A stretch of DNA of 64,000 nucleotides from Cyanophora paradoxa (taxonomy: Eukaryota; Glaucocystophyceae; Cyanophorales; Cyanophoraceae): contig QPMI01000545.1 in NCBI GenBank assembly GCA_004431415.1, positions 1 to 64,000 of the forward strand, in the 5' to 3' direction. Below, one piece after another: positions 22,400 to 31,856 of the stretch (positions are counted from its first letter, which is position 1; each line of letters starts with the position of its first letter). The position numbers and the translations under genes are program-made. Under the pieces are notes generated by a model that searched no databases, was not told the DNA's origin, and was given only the letters and a program-made list of their open reading frames with translations.

Positions 22400-22634
22400 T
22401 CCGTATCTCCAGACATTTCTTCGCGTTCTCTCCCTTCGATCCCCTGCCCATCATCCACGTGTAATCAAAAAGCGTGTACTTGCAACTGATTCAAAACAGA
22501 ACGCAGCCGAGCCAAATTTAAAGCCAGTGCACGTGTCACTTCCCCTAAAGCTGCCCCTATAAAAATCTGATCGTAATCATCATGATCATCCATCTCGTCT
22601 GCGCTTCTGACCTGTGGATCCGGAATCGTTAACA

Positions 22635-23861
22635 TTAGATATACAGTGAATCGTGCACGATTGCGAGATTATTCATACACTTGCCTTGCGTGGCCTCCAC
22701 ATGCACAGCCGGTAACGGGCCGAGGAACACGAAGTGCGCCTCCTGGATCAGGCGGTGAGCTTGGTGCATGAACTCGGCCAGCTTGGCCTCTCGCAGAGCT
22801 GGCGAGTCGTTGTGCGCGGGATCGTACTTGTGGGCCAGAGCTTCCAGCTTTGGCTGAAGCTCTCTAGCCGCCTTGAAGTTCCGATGGCGCTCAGGGCCGT
22901 CTGTGTAGAGCTTGAACCGCCGATGCTCATCGCTGCACTGCCAATCTCCCCTTGACTCCAACTGGTATTCGAGAGCTTGCGTGATGTCCAGAGGTGTCAG
23001 GAGGCTCGGGTCCCGGTCGCACGCTCTATTGCGAGGAATGTTGGTGAAAGGGAGGAGGTCGTGGAGCACTTGTATGACGACGCCGAGGGAGTCTCCGTCG
23101 TAGGCAGTCATCAGCCCGTACTCCGTCTTCCGACGCTCTGCATAAGATGTGTACGAAGCCAGAAGGGACCGATACGAGGGGAGCCCCAGGATCCGCCCCT
23201 CCATGCCGATAACCTGCTCCAGGCTGGACAGCTCGGCGCTGGCCTGCTCCAGCAAACCCGAGAGCTCGCGCCGGCGCCGGCGGTCGGGGTCGGGCTTGTT
23301 GACGTCGACATCGTGGTCGTGAGCTGCGAGATCCCGCCTCCTTTTCTCCACCAGCTCCTTGGCGGCCGCCAGCTTCTGGACGGCTTGCTGGCAGCTTTCG
23401 ATGCGGGACGTGAAGACCAGAGACAAGCCTGAAGGCAGCGCACGGGCTCCCCGGAAGACGAGGTTGAACGATTGGAAAGAACCGTCGTCGTCCACGGAGT
23501 ACTCCGCAGGGTTGGTGCGGGCCAGGTGCTTGAGGTCGCTGATGTGGGCAAGGACGCCGGCTGGCCTGACTCGGAAGCCCGGGCTGGTGATGATGATGCC
23601 TCTGTCAACTTCGACGCCGACTAAATCCTCGTACTCGGGCGATGCACGTTCACGCTCCAACTGAGCCATTGTCTCTGCATATGCAGGAGCTGGATCTAGA
23701 AGCGCTCCAACACACCCCCTATCTGAACCTGAGCTGCCCGTAGATCTGTAAGGAGATTGAAATGCGTATTCGGCTGCAGCTGCGTGATAGTTCTGCTGCA
23801 TCAAGGCGGGCTGGCGGATCCTCCTCCCATTGATCACGATGCTGGCGCCAGCGCTTTCCAT
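22635..23861 (-). CDS. Intronless 408-residue protein of unknown function
   Basis: One uninterrupted ORF starts at MESAGASIVINGRRI and ends near 22635, with no splice-like sequence. This is unlike every neighbour. Base composition is also visibly lower in GC, with a more even codon usage. The protein is soluble-looking and has no signal or membrane segment. It contains a predicted coiled coil in the middle (QQAVQKLAAAKELVEKRRRDL, then LLEQASAELSSLEQVIG). An SSLEQVIGMEGRILGLPSYRS block and a C-terminal helical part with FMHQAHRLIQEAHFVFLGPL follow. I do not recognise the family. Retrocopy, recent transfer or a virus-derived gene would each explain the lack of introns; none can be chosen from the sequence. 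Confidence 0.75.
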   Translation of the reverse strand: MESAGASIVINGRRIRQPALMQQNYHAAAAEYAFQSPYRSTGSSGSDRGCVGALLDPAPAYAETMAQLERERASPEYEDLVGVEVDRGIIITSPGFRVRPAGVLAHISDLKHLARTNPAEYSVDDDGSFQSFNLVFRGARALPSGLSLVFTSRIESCQQAVQKLAAAKELVEKRRRDLAAHDHDVDVNKPDPDRRRRRELSGLLEQASAELSSLEQVIGMEGRILGLPSYRSLLASYTSYAERRKTEYGLMTAYDGDSLGVVIQVLHDLLPFTNIPRNRACDRDPSLLTPLDITQALEYQLESRGDWQCSDEHRRFKLYTDGPERHRNFKAARELQPKLEALAHKYDPAHNDSPALREAKLAEFMHQAHRLIQEAHFVFLGPLPAVHVEATQGKCMNNLAIVHDSLYI

Positions 23862-24881
23862 GGATGCGAGCTGTGCCGATCGAAGGCGCGTGATGCCGCT
23901 GGATCAGCTGCAGAAGTGTACTAGTACGTATACTGCTGCGACTTCCGAGTTCCCGCCAAGCTCCCGGTAGCTATATGTATATAGCTAGGTACAGCTCTGC
24001 AGCTGAATCTGCCGGGCCACGCGTACGATAACGTTAACCCTCGGGCTGCGCATGCGCGCCGCGGCGCGACTGGGAAAGCTTAAGATCTAGATCTAGATCT
24101 AGAGCTCGCGGCCGCGGCCGAGGTATTGAATCTCTTGCGATCATCTACAGCCGGCGCGCGCGCGCCAGCGCACCGCGCGTCGCACAGCCTTGCGGCCCGC
24201 CGGGCCGATGGTCCTGCAGCTGCGCTTTCGGCGATCGGAACACGATCAGCACGATGGCCATGCCATGATGGCGGCATTCTTGGCGCGCGTGATCGCCCAT
24301 TGGCAGCGCGTACCGGTAGCTAAAGGTCTATAGCTAGAGTTTTGTCTTGACTCGGATGGTTCGTGTCCGACGGTCGCTGATCATGAGCTGGAGTCTAACT
24401 GCCGCCCCGCTTTCCCCGATCACCCGCCCAGCGACCGGCTGCAGAGAACAGCAGCGAACTAATAAGCGCGCGGCGCGTCGTGACGCCGGGCGCTGGCCTT
24501 ATCTAGCTACGTATACCAAACTGTACACAAGCCGGGGTACTGTATATACGCAGCTAGGCGCTGCCACTGGGCCAGTATACGTACGCATATGCCCCGACCG
24601 GCCGCGGCCGGAGCTTAAAAGCCTCGAATTCATATATACTGATCATGATATCGATATTGATGTACTTCGACTCGGACCGGGTGCTCGATCGAGCGGTAAG
24701 GTTCCTCGGCCGGGCGCCCGCGGCCGGCCGCGGGCCCCCGCAACGTTGACGCGTACGCTGACGTTGACGTTGACGTTAATGCAAGCATGGACTTCGGGAA
24801 ATCGATATCCTGCAGCTGCAGCTGGCTTCCTGAACGCTAGCCTGTCGGTAATTACAATTACAAGAGACAGCTGGCGCTCCG
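23862..24881. other. 1-kb intergenic region rich in short palindromes
   Basis: No gene is recognisable. The stretch holds an AGATCT tandem (24083-24103), a TGACGT-type hexamer tandem (about 24759-24777), TATATACG/CGTATA and many GATC, CATG and CTAG palindromes. It lies between the 5' end of the intronless gene and the 3' end of the EF-hand-like gene, both on the - strand. Confidence 0.5.
24083..24103. repeat. AGATCT hexamer tandem repeat
   Basis: Three and a half copies of a BglII-type palindromic hexamer in non-coding DNA. A longer version occurs at 48411-48436. Confidence 0.8.
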
Positions 24882-27800
24882 CTACTTCGCCTTGGGCGCC
24901 GCCGGCCGCCCCGGCCCGGCGGCGCCCTTCGCGGGGGCGGCCGCGGCGGGGGCGCCCCGGGGGGGCGACCTGCCCCGCCTCGGGCTCTTCCCCCCCGCCT
25001 CGGCCTCGGGCGGCTTCCGCACCGGCGGCGGCAGCGAGTACGCCGACTCGGCCCGCCTCCTCTCCGCCGCCGCCTGCCCCGGGAGATATCGGTCGCGCGT
25101 GAGTGAGGAGTCCGCGCGCCCCAAACGCCCCCGCCGGATTCGAACCTTCTCTTCGAGGATGGCCCTCCGGCGGGCCTCGAGAGGGGACAGCGGGCACTCC
25201 TTCGGCCTCTGCAGCTTGCTCCGCGCCTGCGGGACGCCCGCGTGACTCACGGGGGGAGGGGGGGGGGGGGGCCTCCTCCTCGCCTTCTTCGCCTCCGCCT
25301 CCGCCTCCGCCACGTCGGCCTCGCCCGAGGGGCTCTTGGCCCCCCCGCGGCTCGGCGCCGCCCTCCCCGTGTTCAGCTGCAGCCGGGTGAGACCCGCGGG
25401 GGCGCCTCCGGGGGTACAAGGAAGAACAGGCACCTCGCCGTCGCCGCGGCGGGGCACGAGGCCGAGGGCGACCCGCGCCTGGTGCTGCTCGTCCAGAAAC
25501 TCCATCATCCTACCCCCCCGGGCGCCCCTCTAAGAGGACGCGTCCCTCTCAGCCCCGCGCGCCCCGCCCCGCGCACTTTCGGATGGCCTCCACTGTCCCC
25601 ACCGGCGGGTCCGCCTCGGGCGCTTCGAACTGCACGAATTTCAAATCGCAGCGAAGCGCGCGGGACTGTACCCCCCCTTCCGTACCTTGGCGAGGCCGCA
25701 GCGGCAGATGACCTCGTCGTACTCCTGCCGGTTCATCTGCGCCGCGGGCCGGCCGGCTCGAGGGGGGTACGCGATCGATCGGAGACGAGCGAGGCGGGGA
25801 GGTACGGCGCGCCTCCTCGAGGGCGTCGGAGATCTCATCCTTGAGGACGTCCGGCTGCGAGAGACGAAGCGAAGGGGGGGGGATGAGCGGGATCGGGGTA
25901 CGCCGAAGACAGGGGGTACGGGCGGGAAGGACGGGGGGCGGGGCGGGCCTGCTCCTGCATGGCGGCGTCGGCGGCGGGGTCGTTCTGTGCCATCAGGAAC
26001 GCCGCCTGCATCTGCGGGCCCCGGGCTTGAGCTTGGAACGCTAGGACTTGGGGGAGGAGCCGCGGGCCTCCTTGACGGTCAGCCGGTTGTCCAGCGCCCC
26101 GTAGTCCTGCGCGCGGAGCGTCGGCTCGGGGCGAGGCCGGCCCGGATCGAGCCGGGCCCCGCGGGCGGGCGCGGGGGCGGGCGGGCCTCGCAGAAGCGGT
26201 TGAACTCGCGGATGTTGAGCGTCGCCTTCGTCTCCGCGTTCCGCAGCTCCTGCGCCGGGGGCGGAGGGGTCAGACCGCGCGCCCTCCCCAGGCCTGAGGC
26301 GGGGCGGGGCGGGGCGGGCGGACGGCGCGGTAGTCCTTGCCGACGTAGACGTCGTAGAGCGTGTCCAGCAGGCCCCGGTACTCCACCAGCAGGCCCTGCC
26401 GAGGGGCGCGTCAAGGGCGGAGGGGACGGGCGTGGGGGGCCGGAGGGGCGGACGGCGACGGCGGGGTCGGCGATCTTCCGGCGGACGATGGACTGGTCGT
26501 CGAACTGCGCCCGCGGCAGCAGGTCCTGCGCGACCCGAGGCCCAAGAGGGCTCAAGAGGGGGCTCCGATATATGACGAGGCGAGAGGAGAAGAGGGGGGG
26601 GGGGGGGGGGGGGGGGGGGCGGGCCTGCTCGATGATGAGCTCGACGCGGCGGACGAGGTCGGCCTCCTTCGGGCCGCTTCCCGCCGGCGCCGGCGCGTAC
26701 TTCGCGTGCCCCATCCGGATCACGCAGTTCAGCCTGCCCCGCCCCGCCCCCGGTGAGCTGGGCGGGGCTAGCCGGGCCGGGCCGGGCCGGGCTGGAGCCC
26801 GGCCGCACCACTCGTGCAGCATGAGCGTGTTCTTGCTGTTCGTGTCGTCCTGCGCGGCGGGGGGTACGCGCCGTGAGCGCCGGCGCGCGCCCCGTACCCC
26901 GCACCGCCCACCTTCACGAACTGGCCCTGTGCGTTGCGGTCCCGGTTGGAGATGATGAAGATCAAATCCACGACCACTGCCGGGGTACTGAGCAGCGCGG
27001 AGGGCGGGGCTCGTGTACCCCCGGCGCGCGCACCCGGGGGAAGGCCCGCCTTGTCGTACAGCTTGCAGTCCCCGATGAACGACTGGAACTCATTCCGGTT
27101 CTGGGGGGAGGGAGGGACGAGTCGGCACGGGGTACGGGTGCGGGTGATGGGAGGGGGTACGGGATCGAGCACCATCGTGAAGAGGTCGTCGAGGATGTTG
27201 GTCTTCGCCTCGACGGCGTTCACGGCCGTCGTGTCCATCCGCGCTGTACCCCCCCGTCCGCCCGCGTCGGTCGGAGGGAGGCCGCCGGGGGTACGCGGCA
27301 CTCACCGTAGCACTTGAAAATGTTCTTCAGCTTGCCTGCGAAGAGCGGGCGGGCGGGGGCGGGCGCTCGGCGGGGGCGGAGGACGCCCCCCCCCCCCCTC
27401 GACGCCGGGTACCGTATTTCTTCCACATGAGCCCCTTGAGCCGGTTGTACACGTCGTTCCTGGCCACGGGGTCCTGCGGGGCGCCGGCGTCGGGGGCCGG
27501 GCGCGGGATGCAGGGCCCGGGGCCCGGGGGCAGGCCGGGGGTGCGCCGCAGCCGAAGCGGACCTTGGGGTACAGGTCCTTCAGGTACATCCTGCGGGTCG
27601 GAGCGAGCACTCGGATCGAATCGGAGCGAAGCCAGCGAGATCAAATCTCACGGACGGACCTGGCGAAGATCTCGAGGAACTCGTCGTAGACGGTCTTCCG
27701 CTTCCGGTCGCTCAGGTCCACCTGCTTGATCGCGTCTGCGGGATTCGAATTCAAATTCGAATTCGAATTCGAATCTGATCGAATTTGATCCGAATTTGAT

Positions 27801-28837
27801 CCGGCGCACCGTAGTCCGTCTCGTCCTTCCAGTCCGTCCGCTCGTCCACCATGATGCCCCGGCCCCCTGCGCCCCGCCCCGCCCCGCCCCGCCCAGGCGC
27901 GATTGAGCTCCCGCGACGCTCGGGATTCTCGCTGCTAAGCGCGGCGCACGGGAGTGCGTGCTGCTGTGGCGGCTCCAGCGGACGCGCTCCAGCGCGTCCA
28001 CGAAGGCCTCTGTGGGGCGGGGCGGGGCGGGCGGCTCGGGGGCGCCCCGGCGCAGCGCAGCGGACGGTGGACGGCGGCCGCACCGTCCACGCGGGCGTCC
28101 CGGGCCTGGCTGCGCTCGGACGAGGCGAGGTACGCGCGCGCCGCTTCGACCCACTCCTGCAGGTGCGCGTGCGCCTGCGCCTCCCGCAGCAGCGCCTGCG
28201 CCCGCGCGGCCTCAGAGGGCGGCCCGCGCTCGGCCGGCGACGCCCGGGCGCGCCTTCGCCACCTCGTCGTCGTCGTACTCCCGCGCGAGCCTCGCGTCCG
28301 TCGCCGCTTTCTGAACTGGGAGATAAGCACGCTTCACCAAACCAGATTGAAGCGCAACGCGCCCTGTAAAGCTGTAACCTCAGGTGCGCCGCTGATCGGG
28401 CCGTGTAAAGGCCGCCGCTGTCTGGCCCCTGTGCCTGCGCATGCAGCGGGCCGGGGCGTCGAAAGGGAGCGCAGGCGGCTGCAGCGGGGTCGCACGTCGA
28501 TGCCTTCGCTCAAGCTCATCAGCGAGTCTTCGTACTCCGCCCTCTCGAAAGCCTACGCGCACGCGGCAACCTCAACAACCGCTCGAGCGCCTGCCAGCTA
28601 AGCGCGGACCTTGAAGCCCTGGCGCTTTGCGGCTGCGGCCTGGGCGCAAGTTGCGCTTTAGCTATGGACCACAGAGCATGCAGAACAATCACTTAGCACC
28701 TTCCTAGCGCTCTCCTGCACCTCCTGCGGGCTCCGAGGCGACGAGAAGGCCGTAAAGCGGTCCGCCGCGCTGGACAGCGGGCGCGGTGGTGTCTCATCCG
28801 GCCCCGTGAATGCCAGGGCCGGCACGACGGCCGCCAT
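24882..28837 (-). CDS. EF-hand-like protein, possibly ciliary, many short exons
   Basis: The proposed start is ATG at 28837-28835. Exon 28837-28700 joins exon 28552-28504 (AFERAEYEDSLMSLSE) and exon 28315 onward (QKAATDARLAREYDDDEVAK). Later exons read DAIKQVDLSDRKRKTVYDEF, RMYLKDLYPKVRFG, KLKNIFKCYG, AVEAKTNILDDLFTMVLD, RNEFQSFIGDCKLYDK, VVVDLIFIISNRDRNAQGQF and LMLHEWCLNCVIRMGHAKYA. After these come QDLLPRAQFDDQSIVRRKI and ATLNIREFNRFCEARAQDYG. The order (KxxFxxYG, EF-hand-like EFxxFxxDCKL, a DLIF helix, LxxHEWxxxxIRMxxxKY) resembles a family of EF-hand proteins of ciliated eukaryotes. The Ca-binding loops look degenerate. The C-terminus (25510-24882) is basic and Lys/Pro-rich, ending APKAK. 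Several introns are poly(C)-rich, giving the G runs on the + strand. The N-terminus could extend to about 28905, into the neighbouring gene. Confidence 0.6.
26594..26619. repeat. 26-base poly(G) run (poly(C) in an intron of the - strand gene)
   Basis: An uninterrupted G run lies on the + strand inside an intron of the EF-hand-like gene, so the transcript carries poly(C) just after the donor. Similar runs are at 60266-60288 and 61770-61789 in the paladin-like gene. Confidence 0.85.
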
Positions 28838-28898
28838 CAGCCGCTTGGTGGCTTCACTGTTCCGGGGGGGGTATACGTGCTCAACGAATGGGTCAGGA
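28838..28898. promoter_or_regulatory. 61-base head-to-head gap between two divergent genes
   Basis: The proposed ATG codons of the - strand EF-hand-like gene (28837) and the + strand nuclear-type gene (28899) face away from each other with 61 bases between them. If both starts are right, the promoters must overlap coding or leader sequence. The - frame stays open through this gap and reads naturally (GIPDPFVEHVYPPRNSEATK), so the two genes may instead overlap. Confidence 0.35.
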
Positions 28899-31411
28899 AT
28901 GCCGCCTGTGAGCCGCGCTTGCCCGTTCTCGCACAACGCTCTCCTCACTTGCCCGCGCAGCGCTTCTCCATCCAGTTCGTGAGGCCGCCGGTGCAGGCGG
29001 ATGCGAGTTCGAACGCCGCAGCCCCGGCAGTCGAACGGCAGCCTCAGGACCACGAGGCGACGCAGGCAAGCGACGAGAGCACCAGCGATGCGAACGCGAC
29101 GCAGCGACCCAAGCGTCAGAAGGTGCAGCAGATTTGATCGGACGCTTGCAGCGGCCGCACGTCCGCGGGACGCTCGTGAATGTGCTGCAGATCCTCGTGA
29201 AAGTTGATGCTCCATCCGCCTCGAAGCCAAGGAGCGAGGGCGATGTACTTGACGCCAGCGTATGCGCCAGCATCTCGGCTGCAGCGCGTGCAGCGAGCGC
29301 TAGCGCAAGCTCTGGCGAGAAGCAGACGCATCCAGCTGCAGGATGGAGCAGGGGGACAACTTCTTCCGCAGAGAAAGAAGATGGCGCATCTGCATCGGAA
29401 TCCGACACCGCGGCCGCCGGCGCCTCCGGGCCGATGCGAAAGCGCAAGGTTCGTGGCGCGGCTGGTGTACATATGCATGCGCACGCGAAAGCCAAGTCGG
29501 TCAGTAACCCTAATTGTGTCGCTCGCAGTTTGCACCGCTTCTCAACATCGCATGCTCCGCCAAGAAGCCAAGGGAAATCGAGAAAGCTCCCAATCCGGTG
29601 AGTCCCAGCTCAGAGATCTAGGCTTAAGCTTTGAGATGACGATTTCTTATTTCTCGCCTCGCGTCGCAGCTCCCTCAGACGCAGCCTGCCGATCCGCCAT
29701 CGCCCCCGCCAATGGCCACGCAAACGGTTCGGAGTTCGAGTGCGCGATTCGGCGTCCGGGTTCCTGATCATGCCCTTTCCCTGCGCAGAGTTCGAGTCTG
29801 AGCAAGAGCGCGCCGTCCAAGATCGGGCCTGGTCGCTTCCAGAAGCTCGTGCCCGTCGCTCGGGCGTCGGTGTCCGCTGCGGCCGCGAGCAACGTTAACC
29901 CGATGGCGGCACCCGCGTTCGCCGCGCCCCAGCCCGCGGCGCCGGCAGCAACCGCAGCGTCAGCGCGGGTTCAGTTCGACCTGATCTCCCGTTCGCTGGC
30001 GCCGGGCGCGCTGTCCGCCCTGCAGCCGTCCCCGCCGCCCGCTGCAGCCGGTCGCGGGCGGGGCGGGCCACGGAAGCAGGCCCGCAGCGCGCCGCGCGGG
30101 GCCCAGCCGGCGCCTGCTGCAGCCCCTCCTGCGGCCCCTCAGCCGCCGTCGCCCGCCCCCGGCAGGTTCCTGGGGCAGCCCGCACCCGGCGCGCGGGCCC
30201 CCGGCACCCCGCAGGCGCGCCCCGCGCCGCTACCGACCCCCGCGGCCCGCCCTAGCAGCCAGCCGCGGCCGCCAGCGCCCCGCGCTTTCCCACCAACCCC
30301 TTCCCCGTCGCCGGCCCCTCCGCCGGCTCCCTCTCCCTCCCCCTCGATCCTGCTCGACGACGATGCGGATTTCGAGGCGGCTCTGCTCGCCTTCGAAATG
30401 CCCCAGCCGTCCGCGCCCCCGCCCGCCCCGTCCCCCGCGGCGGCGGCGCCCTCGCCGCCACAGCCTCTGCCGCCGCCTCCGCCCCGCGTCAAGCTGGAAG
30501 AGCCTCCGAGAGCAGCGCCCGCTGCTCCTGTCGCCCCGCCCACGGTGCCGCCGCCGCCGCTGCGCGCCGAGCAGCCTCCACGATCGTACGTTCTGGCGAC
30601 GCCGACCGCGGCCGTCTCGGCGGCGCCGGCGCCGCCCCTCGTCCCTGCCCCCGCCCCTGCCCCCGCCCCTGCCTCTGCGCCGGTGCACGCCTCTCGCTTC
30701 CGGCCGAGCGACTTCGAAGAGGTTCGCAACCGCATCCCCGGGCCTTCTGGTCGCCTAGCGCCTGCCTTCTTGTCGCCTTGCGCGTGCCCTAAGGCGTGCG
30801 CGCCGCTCGCGCAGCCGTGCTTCGAACTGGACCTGGGCCTCGACGAGCCCGATCCCGACGGCGAGGCGGCGCCGGCACAGGCCCCGGAGGCGACCCCGGC
30901 ACTTCCGGGCGCCGGCGCCGAGCTCCAGCCCGCGCCGGCGCCCGCCGCCGCCTCCCCCGCCTCCTTCGCCCTGGCACCCGCCCCCTCGCTCTGCACCCCG
31001 GTGCGGCCCCCGTCGGGCCGCCGCCCCAAGCCCGACACGGAGTCGCTCGGGTCGGGCGGGTCCGGGTCCCCCGGCGCCGGCTTCACGGAGCTCGCGACGC
31101 CGACCGCGGCGTCGCGTGCCGCCCCCGAGGAGCCCTCGCCCGCTCGGGTCCTCGGCGCTGGCGGCCCCGGCACCCCAGAGGCCCCTCTCCATATGCATGT
31201 CGACCTCCGCACGCCGGCGCCGGGGGCGCGGTCCGCCCCGCGCCCGCCGGATCCGGAGCCGTGGGCAGAGCCGCCGGCCGCGGCCGCCGCGGCCGAGCCC
31301 GAGCCCGTGGCGCGGGAGGAGGAGGCGCTGAGCTGGGGCCTGGGCTGGGGCTTCCGCCTGCCCGACGTCCCCGACGACCTCCTCGCCATGATGCTTGCCC
31401 TTGCCGCGTAG
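28899..31411 (+). CDS. Pro/Ala-rich putative nuclear regulatory protein
   Basis: Six exons join in phase: 28899-28907 (MPP), 28961-29122, 29191-29448, 29529-29597, 29670-29726 and 29789-31411, giving about 725 residues. The first exon is the least certain. Two basic clusters, RPKRQK and MRKRK, look like nuclear localisation signals. The last, long exon is almost all Pro/Ala/Ser. It holds short acidic-hydrophobic islands that look like activation or docking motifs: ILLDDDADFEAALLAFEM (about 30340-30395), FELDLGLDEPDPD (about 30820) and a C-terminal WGLGWGFRLPDVPDDLLAMM. No DNA-binding fold is recognised. A transcriptional co-regulator is plausible but inferred from composition only. Confidence 0.65.
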
Positions 31412-31856
31412 CTGGCGCGCGCTGCGTACGCGTAGAGCTTCTCAAACAGTGAACCAGAAGTTGACCCGCAGCCGATCGCGAGCCAATTGCAAGCGTCGGA
31501 ATTGGGAGATCAATTCTTCGGCTTGCGGGCAAGCCACAAGCGCTAGCCGGAAACGGCTTGGTTGCTTGGGTACGGGATCAAGGCTTGTCTTCCTGGGTAC
31601 GCCAGGCAGCAACTCAGTGAAGGCTCGACGGCGACTTAGTGGTCGCCGAGCATCGACCGCGGCGAACGATGGGAGACGGACGTGCGTGTTGGCCTGCGCG
31701 AATCGCTTGCCGGCTCGTCTCCCGCGGGCCGCGGCGCTGACTTCCCTGCCGCGCAGCCGCGCAATGCATAAAGTCGCAGGCGGTCATCCGGTACGCGCAG
31801 AACTAGCTCTTCTGCCTTCGCAGCTGACCTGGCGGCCCCGGGCGCGGTGCAGGCGG
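31412..31856. other. Intergenic region upstream of the RAMA gene
   Basis: About 445 bases between two + strand genes. One open frame runs into the downstream gene from 31395, but it contains no convincing coding signal before the ATG at 31857. An in-frame ATG at 31762 is an alternative start. No repeats are seen. Confidence 0.4.

Noticed and set aside
25128-25148. B-box-like GGTTCGAATCC on the - strand
   Set aside because: It is inside the C-terminal coding sequence of the EF-hand-like gene and lacks the rest of a tRNA.
28334-28562. Two short - strand ORFs considered as small genes
   Set aside because: Part of this stretch is an internal exon (28552-28504) of the EF-hand-like gene and the rest is its following intron.
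30139-31389. A 416-residue - strand open frame
   Set aside because: It lies opposite the long Pro/Ala-rich exon of the + strand gene and has the composition of an antisense shadow.
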